Shown here piece by piece: positions 32,704 through 41,909 of a stretch of 64,000 bases of DNA. Made by a program: the position numbers and the translations under genes. The DNA lies in NCBI RefSeq assembly GCF_900169365.1, contig NZ_FXZH01000001.1, positions 186,001 to 250,000 on the forward strand, given 5' to 3'. Source of the stretch: Brevibacterium sp. 239c. Its GTDB lineage: Bacteria > Actinomycetota > Actinomycetes > Actinomycetales > Brevibacteriaceae. Each line of letters opens with the position of its first letter. Positions within the stretch are counted from its first letter, which is position 1. The notes beneath the pieces are model-generated. The model had not been told where the DNA came from. It made no database searches and was given only the letters and a program-made list of their open reading frames with translations.

Positions 32704-34044
32704 ATGCCACAGTCCTCCGTAACGGAGACGATCACCCAGGACCCACCTCGGCGGCTTTTGGACGGGAAGAAGCGGGTCCTCGCCTCGGCCTTCGCCGGTA
32801 CCACCATCGAGTGGTACGACTTCTATCTCTACGGCACTGCGGCGGCACTGATCTTCAACGTTCAGTTCTTCCCCAGCGGCAGCGAACTCGGCAGCAGCCT
32901 GGCCGCATTCGCCAGCCTCGCCGTCGGATTCTTCGCCCGACCGTTGGGCGGCATCATCGCCGGACATCTGGGCGACCGAGTCGGGCGCAAGGCACTGCTC
33001 GTCGTGTCCCTGCTGTCCATGGGCACCGCCTCGACGCTCATCGGTCTGGTGCCGAACTTCAACGCCATCGGCTGGTGGGCCGCGGCCGCACTGGTCGTGC
33101 TGCGGATCGTGCAAGGGCTCTCCGCCGGTGCCGAATGGGGCGGCTCCGCGCTGCTCTCGGTCGAACACGCCCCACCGCGCAGACGCGGACTGTTCGGATC
33201 CTTCACCCAGATCGGATCCGCAGCGGGAATGCTCCTGGCCACCAGTGCCTTCTTCGCTGTGCAGAAGCTCCTCACCCCCGAACAGTTCGAAGCCTTCGGC
33301 TGGCGCATTCCCTTCCTGGCCTCGGCACTGCTCGTGGCCCTGGGGCTGTGGATCCGCCTCGGCGTCTCCGATGCACCGCAATTCCAGGAGCTCAAGGCCT
33401 CGGGCAATGTCGCCAAGGCTCCGCTGCGTGACGTCTTGACCAAATACCCGCGCATCCTCCTGATCACGATCGGACTCCGCTTAGCCCAGAACAGCGTCTT
33501 CTACCTCATCACGGTCTACATGCTCAGCTATCTGGCCGATCACCGTGATGACTCGACCGCCGGTGTCACCGCCGTCATGATCGCCTCCGGCATCGGCCTC
33601 TTCACCGGGCCTCTCTGGGGGTGGGTCTCTGACAAGGTCGGTCGCAGACGGGTGACGATCGGAGGCATCGTTGGGGTCGCCGTCTTCGGGTGGATCTTCT
33701 TCGCTTTTCTCGACGCCGGCCCATTGGCCTTCCTGCCCATCGTCGTCATCCTCGGCATGAACTTAGCCCACGACGCCATCTACGGACCCCAAGCGGCTTG
33801 GTTCGCCGAACAGTTCCCCATCGAGATCCGTTACTCAGGAGTCAACATGGGCTACCAGTTGGGCACCGTCATCGGCGGAGGCATCATGCCGATGGTCGCA
33901 GCTCTGCTCTACGTCGTCGGCGGGCATTCGCCGTGGCTGATCTGCGGGTACCTCACTCTGCTGTGCCTGCTCTCACTCATCGCGGCATCAGCGGCGAACG
34001 ACCCCGCTCGCGAACTGGCGCTCAGCACCGAGGTGCGCGGCTGA
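32704..34044 (+). CDS. MFS transporter, MHS family
   Basis: The 446-residue membrane carrier has 12 spans and the metabolite:H+ symporter (MHS) signatures: AGTTIEWYDFYLYGTAA at span 1, ARPLGGIIAGHLGDRVGRK between spans 2 and 3, and GLSAGAEWGGSALL. Relatives import citrate, proline/betaine, shikimate and other organic acids. ATG at 32704 follows GAGGGAGACC. It is divergent from the flavin reductase gene and is followed by the LLM monooxygenase, so it may bring in the monooxygenase substrate. Confidence 0.88.
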   Translation: MPQSSVTETITQDPPRRLLDGKKRVLASAFAGTTIEWYDFYLYGTAAALIFNVQFFPSGSELGSSLAAFASLAVGFFARPLGGIIAGHLGDRVGRKALLVVSLLSMGTASTLIGLVPNFNAIGWWAAAALVVLRIVQGLSAGAEWGGSALLSVEHAPPRRRGLFGSFTQIGSAAGMLLATSAFFAVQKLLTPEQFEAFGWRIPFLASALLVALGLWIRLGVSDAPQFQELKASGNVAKAPLRDVLTKYPRILLITIGLRLAQNSVFYLITVYMLSYLADHRDDSTAGVTAVMIASGIGLFTGPLWGWVSDKVGRRRVTIGGIVGVAVFGWIFFAFLDAGPLAFLPIVVILGMNLAHDAIYGPQAAWFAEQFPIEIRYSGVNMGYQLGTVIGGGIMPMVAALLYVVGGHSPWLICGYLTLLCLLSLIAASAANDPARELALSTEVRG

Positions 34045-34143
34045 CCGCGCGCCCGGCTGCCACCGCCCACTACCCGTCACCTGACACCCGATACTCGACT
34101 CCAGCTACGTGCCACACGACTCCGAATAGGAAAGAGACACACT

Positions 34144-35523
34144 ATGACGAAACCCATTATCCTCAACGCCTTCGACATGATGACCCCGGTCCACCAGTCA
34201 CCCGGACTGTGGCGCCACCCCGAATCCAGAGTCGAGGAGTTCACCCAGCTGAACTTCTGGACCAACCTCGCCACGACACTCGAAGACGGTGGATTCTCCT
34301 CCCTGTTCCTTGCCGACATCCTCGGTGTCTACGACGTCTACGGAGGCAATGCCGACGTCACCAACCGCGGGGGAGTCCAATTCCCCCTCCTCGACCCGCT
34401 TGTGGCAGTTCCCGCCATGGCCGCAGCGACGAAGACCCTGGGATTCGGCGTGACCGCCTCGGTGACCTACGAACAGCCCTACCTGCTGGCCCGGACGCTG
34501 ACGACTCTTGATCACTTCACCAATGGGCGTGTGGCCTGGAACATCGTCACCAGCTACGTGGACTCCGCAGCACGAAACCTGGGCCTCGAGGGGCAGATCC
34601 CACACGATGAGCGCTACGACCGGGCCGACGAGTACATGGACGTGATGTACAAACTCTTCGAAGGCTCCATTGCTCCCGAGGCTCTGCGCGCCGACGCCGA
34701 GGCCAACGTCTTCGTCGACCCCGAACAGGTCCACGACATCAACCACGAGGGCAAATTCTTCACTGTCCCCGGTCAGGCGCTCGCCGTACCCGGACCACAG
34801 GGAACGCCGCTGCTGTTCCAGGCTGGTGCCTCCAAGCGCGGACAGGAGTTTGCCCTCGACCACGCCGAGGCGATCTTCTTCTCCGGACCCACACCGCAGA
34901 TCCTGCGCACATGGGTCGACAAGGTCCGCGACGGACTCGAGGAACGAGGACGCAGCCGCGACAGTGTGAAGATCTTCGCGCTCGCCACCGTGATCGTCGA
35001 TGACACCGACGAAGCTGCCGAGGGCAGGCTCGCCGACTACACACGCTACGTCGACACCGAATCGGCCCTCTCACTCTTCGGCGGCTGGACCGGCGTCGAC
35101 CTCTCCGGCGCCAAGCCAGACGATCCGCTGGAATACGTTGCCACCAACGCGAACCAATCCGCGCTCGCCTCATTCACCACTATGGCCGGGGATAAGACCT
35201 GGACCATCCGCGATCTCGCCGAATTCGTCGCCATCGGCGGACGCGGGCCCGTCATCACGGGCTCACCCGCCACGATCGCCGACGAATTCGAACGATGGAT
35301 GGACGAGGCTGATATCGACGGCTTCAACATCGCAGCCGCCGTACGCCCCGCCGACGCCGAGCGATTCACGAAGTACGTCTCGCCCGAACTGCGCCGCCGT
35401 GGTCTCCTCCCCGAACCGGTCGAGGGCGCGACCGTTCGTGAACGGCTCACTGGAGCGGGCCCCCGACTGGCCGATGACCACAAGGGGGCAGGTTTCCGGT
35501 TGAGTGCCGACGCTCTCGTGTGA
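34144..35523 (+). CDS. LLM flavin-dependent monooxygenase (NtaA/DmoA-type)
   Basis: The 459-residue FMNH2-dependent oxygenase of the bacterial luciferase-like family resembles the NtaA/SnaA/DmoA subgroup: LNAFDMMTPVHQSPGLWRHP at the N-terminus, ARTLTTLDHFTNGRVAWNIVTSY, the NLGLEGQIPHDERY segment and the LLFQAGASKRGQEFA part near residue 220. It needs reduced flavin, likely from the reductase at 31810. Enzymes of this group oxidise nitrilotriacetate, dimethyl sulfide, dibenzothiophene sulfone or similar S- or N-containing molecules. ATG at 34144 follows AGGAAAGAG. The substrate here is not known. Confidence 0.88.
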   Translation: MTKPIILNAFDMMTPVHQSPGLWRHPESRVEEFTQLNFWTNLATTLEDGGFSSLFLADILGVYDVYGGNADVTNRGGVQFPLLDPLVAVPAMAAATKTLGFGVTASVTYEQPYLLARTLTTLDHFTNGRVAWNIVTSYVDSAARNLGLEGQIPHDERYDRADEYMDVMYKLFEGSIAPEALRADAEANVFVDPEQVHDINHEGKFFTVPGQALAVPGPQGTPLLFQAGASKRGQEFALDHAEAIFFSGPTPQILRTWVDKVRDGLEERGRSRDSVKIFALATVIVDDTDEAAEGRLADYTRYVDTESALSLFGGWTGVDLSGAKPDDPLEYVATNANQSALASFTTMAGDKTWTIRDLAEFVAIGGRGPVITGSPATIADEFERWMDEADIDGFNIAAAVRPADAERFTKYVSPELRRRGLLPEPVEGATVRERLTGAGPRLADDHKGAGFRLSADALV

Positions 35524-35682
35524 CTCGGTTCATCTGAGCACATGATTCCGACCTCATGAATCCGACTTCCAGTGCCGGTGGATGCTTTCGCGTGAGTGAC
35601 CTGTGTGTTCATCCATCGGCCCTGACTGGTGGATAATGGTCTGCGGCCATTTTCCGATCCGCCGATCGACAAAGGATCCCGC

Positions 35683-36969
35683 ATGAGCGCAGCGACGCCC
35701 CAGACCTCAACCGAGACCGCCTCGGCGCCCACCTACAAGCGCAAGGCGCTCTTCGCCGCCGCAGTCGGCTACGGGCTCGACGGCTTCGATCTGCTCATCC
35801 TCAGCTTCGCCCTCGGTGGAATCATCGCCACCTTCGGACTCAGCGACGTGGAGGCAGGATCGCTGTCGACGATCACCCTCTTCGGGGCAGTCCTCGGCGG
35901 CATCGTGTTCGGGTCACTGGCCGACCGCTACGGCCGCGTCCGGGTTCTCACCTGGACCGTTCTCATCTTCGCAGTGTTCACCGGCCTGAGTGCGATCGCG
36001 CAGGGGTACTGGGACATGGCGGCCTACAGGTTCGTCGCCGGCGTCGGAATCGGCGGTGAGTTCGGCATCGGCATGGCCTTAGCTGCCGAGGCGGTCCCGG
36101 CCAACCAGCGCGCCCGCGCTACCTCGTGGGTGGGCGTGGGATTCCAGATCGGTGTCTTCGCCGCCGCTATCGTCGCCGCTCCCGTCATTGCTCTGTGGGG
36201 TTGGCGGGCACTGTTCGTCATCGGTCTGTTCCCCGCGATCTTTGCCTTCGTCATTCGCCGAGGTGTTGAGGAGCCGGACAAATTCGTGCAGTCCCAGCGG
36301 GGCCAAGGTGGGAATGGAGTCTCGGGAGATTCCGCGGCCGGTTCAACTACAGCGGAGCTTCCGACATTCGGCGCGAAGATCCATGCGCTGGTCAAGGACG
36401 GGGCGACCGTGAAGATCACCTTCGCGCTGATCATTCTCTCGACGGTGCAGAACTTCGGATACTTCGGCATCATCGCGTGGCTGCCCAACTACCTCTCCGA
36501 GAAGATGGAGCTGGGCGTGACGAAGGGATCGCTGTGGACGGCGGTGACGGTGATCGGGATGCTCGCCGGCATCCTCATCTTCGGCCAGGTCGCCGACCGC
36601 TTGGGCAGGCGCCCAGCCTTCTGGATCTTCCAGGCCGGAGCGATCATCTCGATCCTCGTCTACAGCCAGATGACCGATCCCTCCGCATTGCTGGTGGGCG
36701 GCTTCTTCATGGGAGCCTTCGCCAACGGCATGCTCGGCGGGCACGGGGCGCTGCTGGCAGAGATGTACCCGACGCAGGTGCGCGCGACCGCCCAGAACGT
36801 CATCTTCAACATCGGTCGTGCCCTGGGTGGACTCGCACCCGTGGTCATCGCCTTGCTCGCCGATTCCTTCGGCTTCGCATTCGCACTCGCGCTGCTGCCC
36901 ACCATCTACATCATCCAGTTCCTCGCCATGTTCCTGCTGCCGGAGAAACGCGGCATCGAATTGGAGTAG
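35683..36969 (+). CDS. MFS transporter, aromatic acid:H+ symporter-like
   Basis: The 428-residue carrier has 12 spans. The first span reads GYGLDGFDLLILSFAL, with the DGFD signature of the aromatic acid:H+ symporter (AAHS) group, and the loop between spans 2 and 3 is FGSLADRYGRVRVL. ATG at 35683 follows ACAAAGGATC. It is the second of four transporters in a row. The likely substrates are aromatic or organic acids, but this is inference. Confidence 0.87.
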   Translation: MSAATPQTSTETASAPTYKRKALFAAAVGYGLDGFDLLILSFALGGIIATFGLSDVEAGSLSTITLFGAVLGGIVFGSLADRYGRVRVLTWTVLIFAVFTGLSAIAQGYWDMAAYRFVAGVGIGGEFGIGMALAAEAVPANQRARATSWVGVGFQIGVFAAAIVAAPVIALWGWRALFVIGLFPAIFAFVIRRGVEEPDKFVQSQRGQGGNGVSGDSAAGSTTAELPTFGAKIHALVKDGATVKITFALIILSTVQNFGYFGIIAWLPNYLSEKMELGVTKGSLWTAVTVIGMLAGILIFGQVADRLGRRPAFWIFQAGAIISILVYSQMTDPSALLVGGFFMGAFANGMLGGHGALLAEMYPTQVRATAQNVIFNIGRALGGLAPVVIALLADSFGFAFALALLPTIYIIQFLAMFLLPEKRGIELE

Positions 36970-37083
36970 GTGGGCGCACTGTCGGCTGCCGCTGGACCGC
37001 GCCGTAGCGGGGCGGGGAGTTCGTGACATATTGTGACGGCGAGGAGACCGGGCGGGGACGTGCCCAGACCATACTGAGCGATT

Positions 37084-38580
37084 GTGAATAGTCCAGAACC
37101 GGCCGGCACTTCGGCACACGCACCAGGTACCACCAGCACAGGACGCACGTCCTCGCGGATCATCCGCAGTGCCTCCGACATCCATTCGGTCCTCGCGGAA
37201 TTCGGATCCCAAGGCACGAAGACCAAAGCCGTCATCATCCTGGCCCTGGGCGGGATCTTCATGGACGCCTACGACTTCTCGTCCCTGGCCTTCGGCATCA
37301 CTGCGATCAAGGAACAATTCGGGCTCTCAGGGTTCATGACCGGTCTCGTCAACGCTTCGATCATGGTCGGCGCGGTCATCGGTGCGCTGTTCGGCGGCTA
37401 CCTGGTCGACCGGTTCGGACGCTACAAACTCTTCATGGCCGATATGGTCTTCTTCGTCGTCGCCGCCATCGGCTGTGCCCTGGCTCCCAACGAATGGGTT
37501 CTCATCTTCTTCCGATTCGTCATGGGCATCGGAGTCGGACTCGACCTCCCCGTGGCGATGGCCTTCCTCGCCGAATTCTCCAAACTCAAGGGCAAGGGCA
37601 ACCGTTCGCAGCGCGTCAACGCGTGGTCACCCGCCTGGTACATCGCCACCGGAATCGGCTACCTCGTGGTCCTCATCATCTTCATCAGCCTGCCCTATGA
37701 CCAGCACGCCATCCTCTGGCGCCTCGTCGTCGGATTCGGTGCCGTCCCTGCCCTCGTCGTGCTCCTCGTGCGCCGCCGCTACCTTGCCGAATCACCGGAG
37801 TGGCTGGCCAATCAGGGGGACCTGCGTGCGGCGGTCGACGTCATGCGCTCACACCACAACCTCGACGTGAAACTCGCCGCCGAAGTCGATGGTGCCAAGA
37901 CGGCTGCCCCAGAGGTCGACAGGCAGACTTCCACGCCGGGACGCGGCGGAAAGTGGAGCGGGTTCGCTGAACTCTTCGCCCCGCAGTACCGTGTGCGCAC
38001 GATCGTCGCCCTCTGCGTGTCCGTCTTCTCCACTTTCGGATACAACGCCGTCGCCTACGGCACTCCGCTGATCATCACGACTCTGTTCCATCAGACGCCG
38101 CTGGTCACGATCATCGCTTCACTCGTGATCAACCTCGGCTTCGGTGCCGTCGGCGGCCTCTTGGGCATGAGCATCGTCAACCGGTTCGGCACCCGCCGCA
38201 TCACCCTCGTCGGCTTCGTGATCCAAGCAGTGGCACTGGCCCTGTTGGCGCTCGTCGGCATCCCCTCAGGTGCTCTCGTGCTCGTGTCCGTGGCGATGCT
38301 CGCAGCCTTCGTCTTCGCACAGGCCGGTGGACCCGGAGCCAACCTGATGAACTACGCGACCCTGTCCTACCCGACGAGGCTGCGCGGAATCGGCATCGGC
38401 TTCAACCAGTCCGTGCTGCGTGCCTTCTCGATCGTCTCCCTCATCATGTTCCCGATTCTGGCTGGTTCCATGGGCACCGGAGTCTTCTGGGTCGTCGCCT
38501 GTGCACCCCTGGCCGGAGCCATCGCGGTGGGCATCGTGAAATGGGATCCGACCGCAAAAGACGTGGAGGAGGAGATCTGA
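37084..38580 (+). CDS. MFS transporter
   Basis: The 498-residue carrier has 12 spans, a 40-residue hydrophilic N-terminal segment, FGGYLVDRFGRYKLFMAD in the motif A position, RFVMGIGVGLDLPVAMAFLAEF, and the AESPEWLANQG motif after span 6 typical of sugar-porter and organic-acid carriers. GTG at 37084 has no clear ribosome site; CATACT lies 9 bp upstream and may be a -10, so the transcript may be leaderless. It is the third transporter in the row. Confidence 0.85.
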   Translation: MNSPEPAGTSAHAPGTTSTGRTSSRIIRSASDIHSVLAEFGSQGTKTKAVIILALGGIFMDAYDFSSLAFGITAIKEQFGLSGFMTGLVNASIMVGAVIGALFGGYLVDRFGRYKLFMADMVFFVVAAIGCALAPNEWVLIFFRFVMGIGVGLDLPVAMAFLAEFSKLKGKGNRSQRVNAWSPAWYIATGIGYLVVLIIFISLPYDQHAILWRLVVGFGAVPALVVLLVRRRYLAESPEWLANQGDLRAAVDVMRSHHNLDVKLAAEVDGAKTAAPEVDRQTSTPGRGGKWSGFAELFAPQYRVRTIVALCVSVFSTFGYNAVAYGTPLIITTLFHQTPLVTIIASLVINLGFGAVGGLLGMSIVNRFGTRRITLVGFVIQAVALALLALVGIPSGALVLVSVAMLAAFVFAQAGGPGANLMNYATLSYPTRLRGIGIGFNQSVLRAFSIVSLIMFPILAGSMGTGVFWVVACAPLAGAIAVGIVKWDPTAKDVEEEI

Positions 38581-38643
38581 TCCTCTAAATCAGACGACCT
38601 GAAGGGGGAGTACGTCCACTCTACGACGCCTTCGAAAACTAAA

Positions 38644-38653
38644 TGGTATGCCA
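38644..38653. promoter_or_regulatory. GntR-type operator candidate 1 (TGGTATGCCA)
   Basis: TGGTATGCCA is a dyad of the TGGTATNCCA type used by FadR-subfamily GntR regulators; it occurs again with one base change at 38833-38842. Confidence 0.6.
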
Positions 38654-38832
38654 AAAATGTGACTCGATCCCGAGGGGCCGCAGGCCTGTGGTCAGCGGCG
38701 GAAGGTGGCGAACGATCACTGTAGTTGACGCGATGTAAGGCAGGAAAGCGCGGACGCCATTGCGAACACTCTGTGACTCAGGTTACGCTGAGGTCGACAG
38801 AACTCGCCGTCACAGCGCTGTGATTCAAATTT

Positions 38833-38842
38833 TGGTATCCCA
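38833..38842. promoter_or_regulatory. GntR-type operator candidate 2 (TGGTATCCCA)
   Basis: TGGTATCCCA differs from site 1 at one base and is 189 bp downstream, 31 bp before the NCS1 ATG, where a repressor would block transcription. Confidence 0.6.
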
Positions 38843-38873
38843 GCGATGTGCTCTTCAGATTTGAGTGACACCC

Positions 38874-40391
38874 ATGGCAAAGACCGAGGCCATCCAGGAC
38901 TCCGCGCCCAAATGGATGGGGCCGAGCCCTGAGCAGTTGGCGGCTCATCGAATCAGCCCGCGATTCTACAACTCGGATCTGGCGCCCAGTCAGAAGGAAG
39001 GGCGCAGCTGGACTGCCTACAGCGTCTTCACTCTCTGGGCCAATGACGTCCACTCACTCGGCAACTACGGGTTCGCGCTCGGTCTCTTCGCCCTCGGCCT
39101 GGGGGCCTGGCAGATTCTCGTCGCACTGCTCGTCGGGGCCGCCCTGCTCTTCTTCCTGCTCACGCTCTCCGGTTTCATGGGGCATAAGACAGGCGTTCCC
39201 TATCCGGTGATGAGCCGCATCGCCTTCGGCATCCACGGTGCGCAGCTGGCAGCCTCGGTGCGCGGAGTCGTCGCCATCGCGTGGTTCGGCATCCAGACAT
39301 ATCTGGCCTCCAGCGTTCTCAATGTCCTGCTCATCATGCTTGTGCCCGGCCTTCAGTCGTGGGCCGACACAGAGTTCCTCGGTCTCTCCGGTCTGGGCTG
39401 GTTCTCGTTCACCCTGCTCTGGATCGTCCAGGTCATCATCGTCAGCTACGGCATGGAGATGATCCGCAAATATGAGGCGATCGCCGGACCGATCATCCTC
39501 GTCACCTTCGTGTCTCTGGCCATCTGGATGCTCGCTCGCGTCGACTTCTCCATCTCCTGGGCCCGCGACGGAGCCCTGTCCGGTTGGCCGATGTGGATGC
39601 ACATCCTCGGCGGAGGGTCCCTGTGGGTCGCTATCTACGGCACCTTCGTCCTCAACTTCTCCGACTTCACCCGCGCCGCGAAGAAGAAGGGGTCGATCGT
39701 CGTCGGCAACTTCTGGGGCATCCCGATCAATATGCTCGTCTTCGGCCTCGTCGTGATCTCGCTTGCCGGGGCTCAGTACCAGATCGACGGCACGGTCATC
39801 ACCTCACCGGCCGATATCGTGCAGACCATCGGCAATCCGATCCTGCTGGCGCTGGCCTCCCTGGCGCTGCTGATCCTCACGATCGCGGTCAACCTGATGG
39901 CGAACTTCGTCGCCCCGACCTACGCACTGACGAACATGTTCCCCCGCCACCTCAACTTCCGCAGCGCGGCAATCATCAGCGCAATCATCGGCTTCATCAT
40001 CCTGCCGTGGAACCTCTATGACTCACCCGTCGTCATCGTCTACTTCCTGGGCGGACTCGGCGCACTGCTGGGGCCCCTGTTCGGTGTCATCATGGTCGAC
40101 TACTGGGTGATCCGGAAGACGAAGGTCAACGTTCCCGAGCTCTACACCGAGGCCAACGACGGCGAATACTTCTACCACCGGGGGATCAACTGGCGCGCCA
40201 TCGGAGCCTTCATCCCGGCCTCCCTCATCTCCCTTGTCTTCGCCCTCGTTCCCGCGTTCTCCGGATTCTCCGAGTTCTCCTGGTTCAGCGGGGCAGGCAT
40301 CGCAGCGATCATCTACTTCTTCATCGCCCGTCGCAGCTTCACCTTCCGCGAGGTCGACGGCGAAGAGATCGCAGTGCCCACCACACACTGA
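38874..40391 (+). CDS. NCS1-family permease (hydantoin/allantoin/purine type)
   Basis: The 505-residue membrane carrier has 12 spans. PRFYNSDLAP near residue 23, FTLWANDVHSLGNYGFALGLF in the first span and RAAKKKGSIVVGNFWGIP fit NCS1 carriers close to Mhp1 and uracil/allantoin permeases. The C-terminal loop VDYWVIRKTKVNVPELY is also typical. ATG at 38874 was chosen; GTG at 38865 is possible. It is followed after 13 bp by the racemase-superfamily gene, so the pair probably handles one cyclic ureide or acid. Two GntR-type operators lie upstream. Confidence 0.87.
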   Translation: MAKTEAIQDSAPKWMGPSPEQLAAHRISPRFYNSDLAPSQKEGRSWTAYSVFTLWANDVHSLGNYGFALGLFALGLGAWQILVALLVGAALLFFLLTLSGFMGHKTGVPYPVMSRIAFGIHGAQLAASVRGVVAIAWFGIQTYLASSVLNVLLIMLVPGLQSWADTEFLGLSGLGWFSFTLLWIVQVIIVSYGMEMIRKYEAIAGPIILVTFVSLAIWMLARVDFSISWARDGALSGWPMWMHILGGGSLWVAIYGTFVLNFSDFTRAAKKKGSIVVGNFWGIPINMLVFGLVVISLAGAQYQIDGTVITSPADIVQTIGNPILLALASLALLILTIAVNLMANFVAPTYALTNMFPRHLNFRSAAIISAIIGFIILPWNLYDSPVVIVYFLGGLGALLGPLFGVIMVDYWVIRKTKVNVPELYTEANDGEYFYHRGINWRAIGAFIPASLISLVFALVPAFSGFSEFSWFSGAGIAAIIYFFIARRSFTFREVDGEEIAVPTTH

Positions 40392-40404
40392 TTGAGAGCA
40401 CATC

Positions 40405-41130
40405 GTGAAAATTCTGATCGTCAACGTGAACACAACCGAGTCGATGACGCAGTCCATCGCCCGTGCGGCACAGGAAGTCGCCTCGGCGGACACCGAGATC
40501 ATTGCGCTGACGCCCAGCTTCGGAGCTGAGTCCTGCGAAGGCAACGTCGAGAGCTATCTTGCGGCATTAGGGGTCATGGATGCGGTGATGAAATATGAGG
40601 GGGACTTCGACGCGGTGATCCAGGCGGGCTACGGCGAGCATGGGCGCGAAGGTCTGCAGGAACTCCTCGACGTACCCGTCATCGACATCACCGAGGCGGG
40701 GGCGGCCCTGGCCATGTTCCTCGGCCACAGGTACGCGGTCGTGACGACGCTCGATCGCACCGTGCCTCTCATCGAGGACCGGCTTCTGCTGGCCGGGCTG
40801 AACGCTCACTGCACCTCGGTCAGGGCCTCTGGGATGGCCGTGCTCGAGCTGGAGAACCAGCCCGAGCGGGCAGTGGAGGCGATCGCTGATCAAGCCGCCG
40901 AAGCGGTCGAACGTGATCGTGCCGAGGCCATCGTCCTCGGATGCGGGGGAATGGCAGACCTCAAGCAGATCATCGTCGAGCGCTGCGATGTCCCCGTCGT
41001 CGACGGGGTCACCGCCGCCGTGAAACTGGCCGAATCGCTCGTGGGGCTGGGACTGAAGACCTCGAAGGTTCGCACCTACGCCCCGGCGCGTCCCAAGCAG
41101 CTGAACGGGTGGCCCTTCAACGCTGCGTGA
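40405..41130 (+). CDS. Asp/Glu/hydantoin racemase superfamily protein with a single catalytic Cys
   Basis: The 241-residue cytosolic enzyme matches HyuE/AllR-like racemases (ILIVNVNTTESMT at the start, VLGCGGMADL near 178-186). Two-base racemases need a Cys in each half, near 76 and 181. Here the second is present (Cys180), but the first position is Gly75 in IQAGYGEHG. A Gly at the first site with only the second Cys is the arrangement of arylmalonate decarboxylase and not of racemases. The protein may therefore be a decarboxylase or isomerase, or an inactive relative. GTG at 40405 has a weak site. It forms an operon with the NCS1 carrier and converges on the GntR gene with a 2-bp gap. Confidence 0.82.
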   Translation: MKILIVNVNTTESMTQSIARAAQEVASADTEIIALTPSFGAESCEGNVESYLAALGVMDAVMKYEGDFDAVIQAGYGEHGREGLQELLDVPVIDITEAGAALAMFLGHRYAVVTTLDRTVPLIEDRLLLAGLNAHCTSVRASGMAVLELENQPERAVEAIADQAAEAVERDRAEAIVLGCGGMADLKQIIVERCDVPVVDGVTAAVKLAESLVGLGLKTSKVRTYAPARPKQLNGWPFNAA

Positions 41131-41132
41131 GC

Positions 41133-41888
41133 TCAGTCCTCGTCTGACTCAGTTTCCCTGTCAGAGGCTGTTCCAATGTCTGACTCTGTTCCAATGTCTG
41201 ACTCTGTACCCTCGTCGACGGCTCGGGCGAGGCGTTCCTTGTGTTTGTCATGCTGGTCCTGACTGGTCCCTAGGTGTCGGGCAGCCAGATCCCTGACCTT
41301 CGCCTGATCTCGATGTGCGATCGCGTCGTAGAGCTGGGCGTGCTCGGTGGCGACGAAATCGAGATCGTCGTGCTGACTCAGCTGCCAGCGCATTCGCGAG
41401 TCGAGGAGCTCACCGATCTCGGTGAGGAGCCGGTTACCGGAGAGTTCGGTGACGATGGCGTGGAAGTCCGCGGCCGAACGGTGGGCGCCGACGACGTCCC
41501 CGGCCTTCGACAGTTCCTTGCCCTTGGCCATGGTGGCTTCGAGCTTGGCCAGGCCCTCACGGTTGTGCCGCTGTGCGGCGAGTTCGAAGGACAGAATGTC
41601 GAAGGCCGTCCGCACCTCGTTGAGGTCGGCGATGTCGCTGGGGGAGAACTCGCGCACGGTTGACCATGTGTTGGGCCGATTGGCCACCAGGCCTTCGGCG
41701 GCAAGCTGTTTGAGGGCTTCACGGATCGGCACTCGACTGACGCCGAGTTCCGTTGCCAGGTTCCGTTCCACCAGTTTGCTGCCGGGTGCCCGGACGCCGT
41801 CGATGATCTCGTTGCGCAGGATCTCGGTGATCCGTGCGGTCTCTGAGCGCGGGCTCTCGCTGCTCGAACTGCCATTGTTCTTCACCAA
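41133..41888 (-). CDS. GntR-family regulator (FadR subfamily)
   Basis: The 251-residue regulator has the winged HTH at the N-terminus: EIIDGVRAPGSKLVERNLATELGVSRVPIREALKQLAAEGLV is the signature region (short motifs: GSKLVE, VSRVPIREAL). An FCD effector domain follows, with the metal-site pattern of the family (Asp near 145, then His residues such as in DFHAIV). The start is TTG at 41888 or GTG at 41885, after GGGAGAATG. Its last 30 residues are an acidic repeat (ESDIGT) encoded by an 18-bp DNA repeat. It converges on the racemase-superfamily gene and likely controls the NCS1 operon by the TGGTATNCCA sites. Confidence 0.87.
   Translation of the reverse strand: MVKNNGSSSSESPRSETARITEILRNEIIDGVRAPGSKLVERNLATELGVSRVPIREALKQLAAEGLVANRPNTWSTVREFSPSDIADLNEVRTAFDILSFELAAQRHNREGLAKLEATMAKGKELSKAGDVVGAHRSAADFHAIVTELSGNRLLTEIGELLDSRMRWQLSQHDDLDFVATEHAQLYDAIAHRDQAKVRDLAARHLGTSQDQHDKHKERLARAVDEGTESDIGTESDIGTASDRETESDED
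41168..41203 (-). repeat. 18-bp tandem repeat in the GntR 3' end
   Basis: CTGTTCCAATGTCTGACT occurs twice in tandem (41168-41185 and 41186-41203) with a partial third unit after it. It encodes repeated ESDIGT at the C-terminus of the GntR protein. Confidence 0.85.
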
Positions 41889-41909
41889 GTCATTCTCCCA
41901 CCAATGTCA

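Larger units (their letters stand above)
38581..38873 (+). promoter_or_regulatory. Regulatory region before the NCS1 permease
   Basis: This 293-bp gap holds the two GntR-type palindromes at 38644 and 38833 and no recognisable gene. The sites lie 221-230 bp and 32-41 bp upstream of the NCS1 ATG, consistent with control by the GntR protein encoded downstream. Confidence 0.5.
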
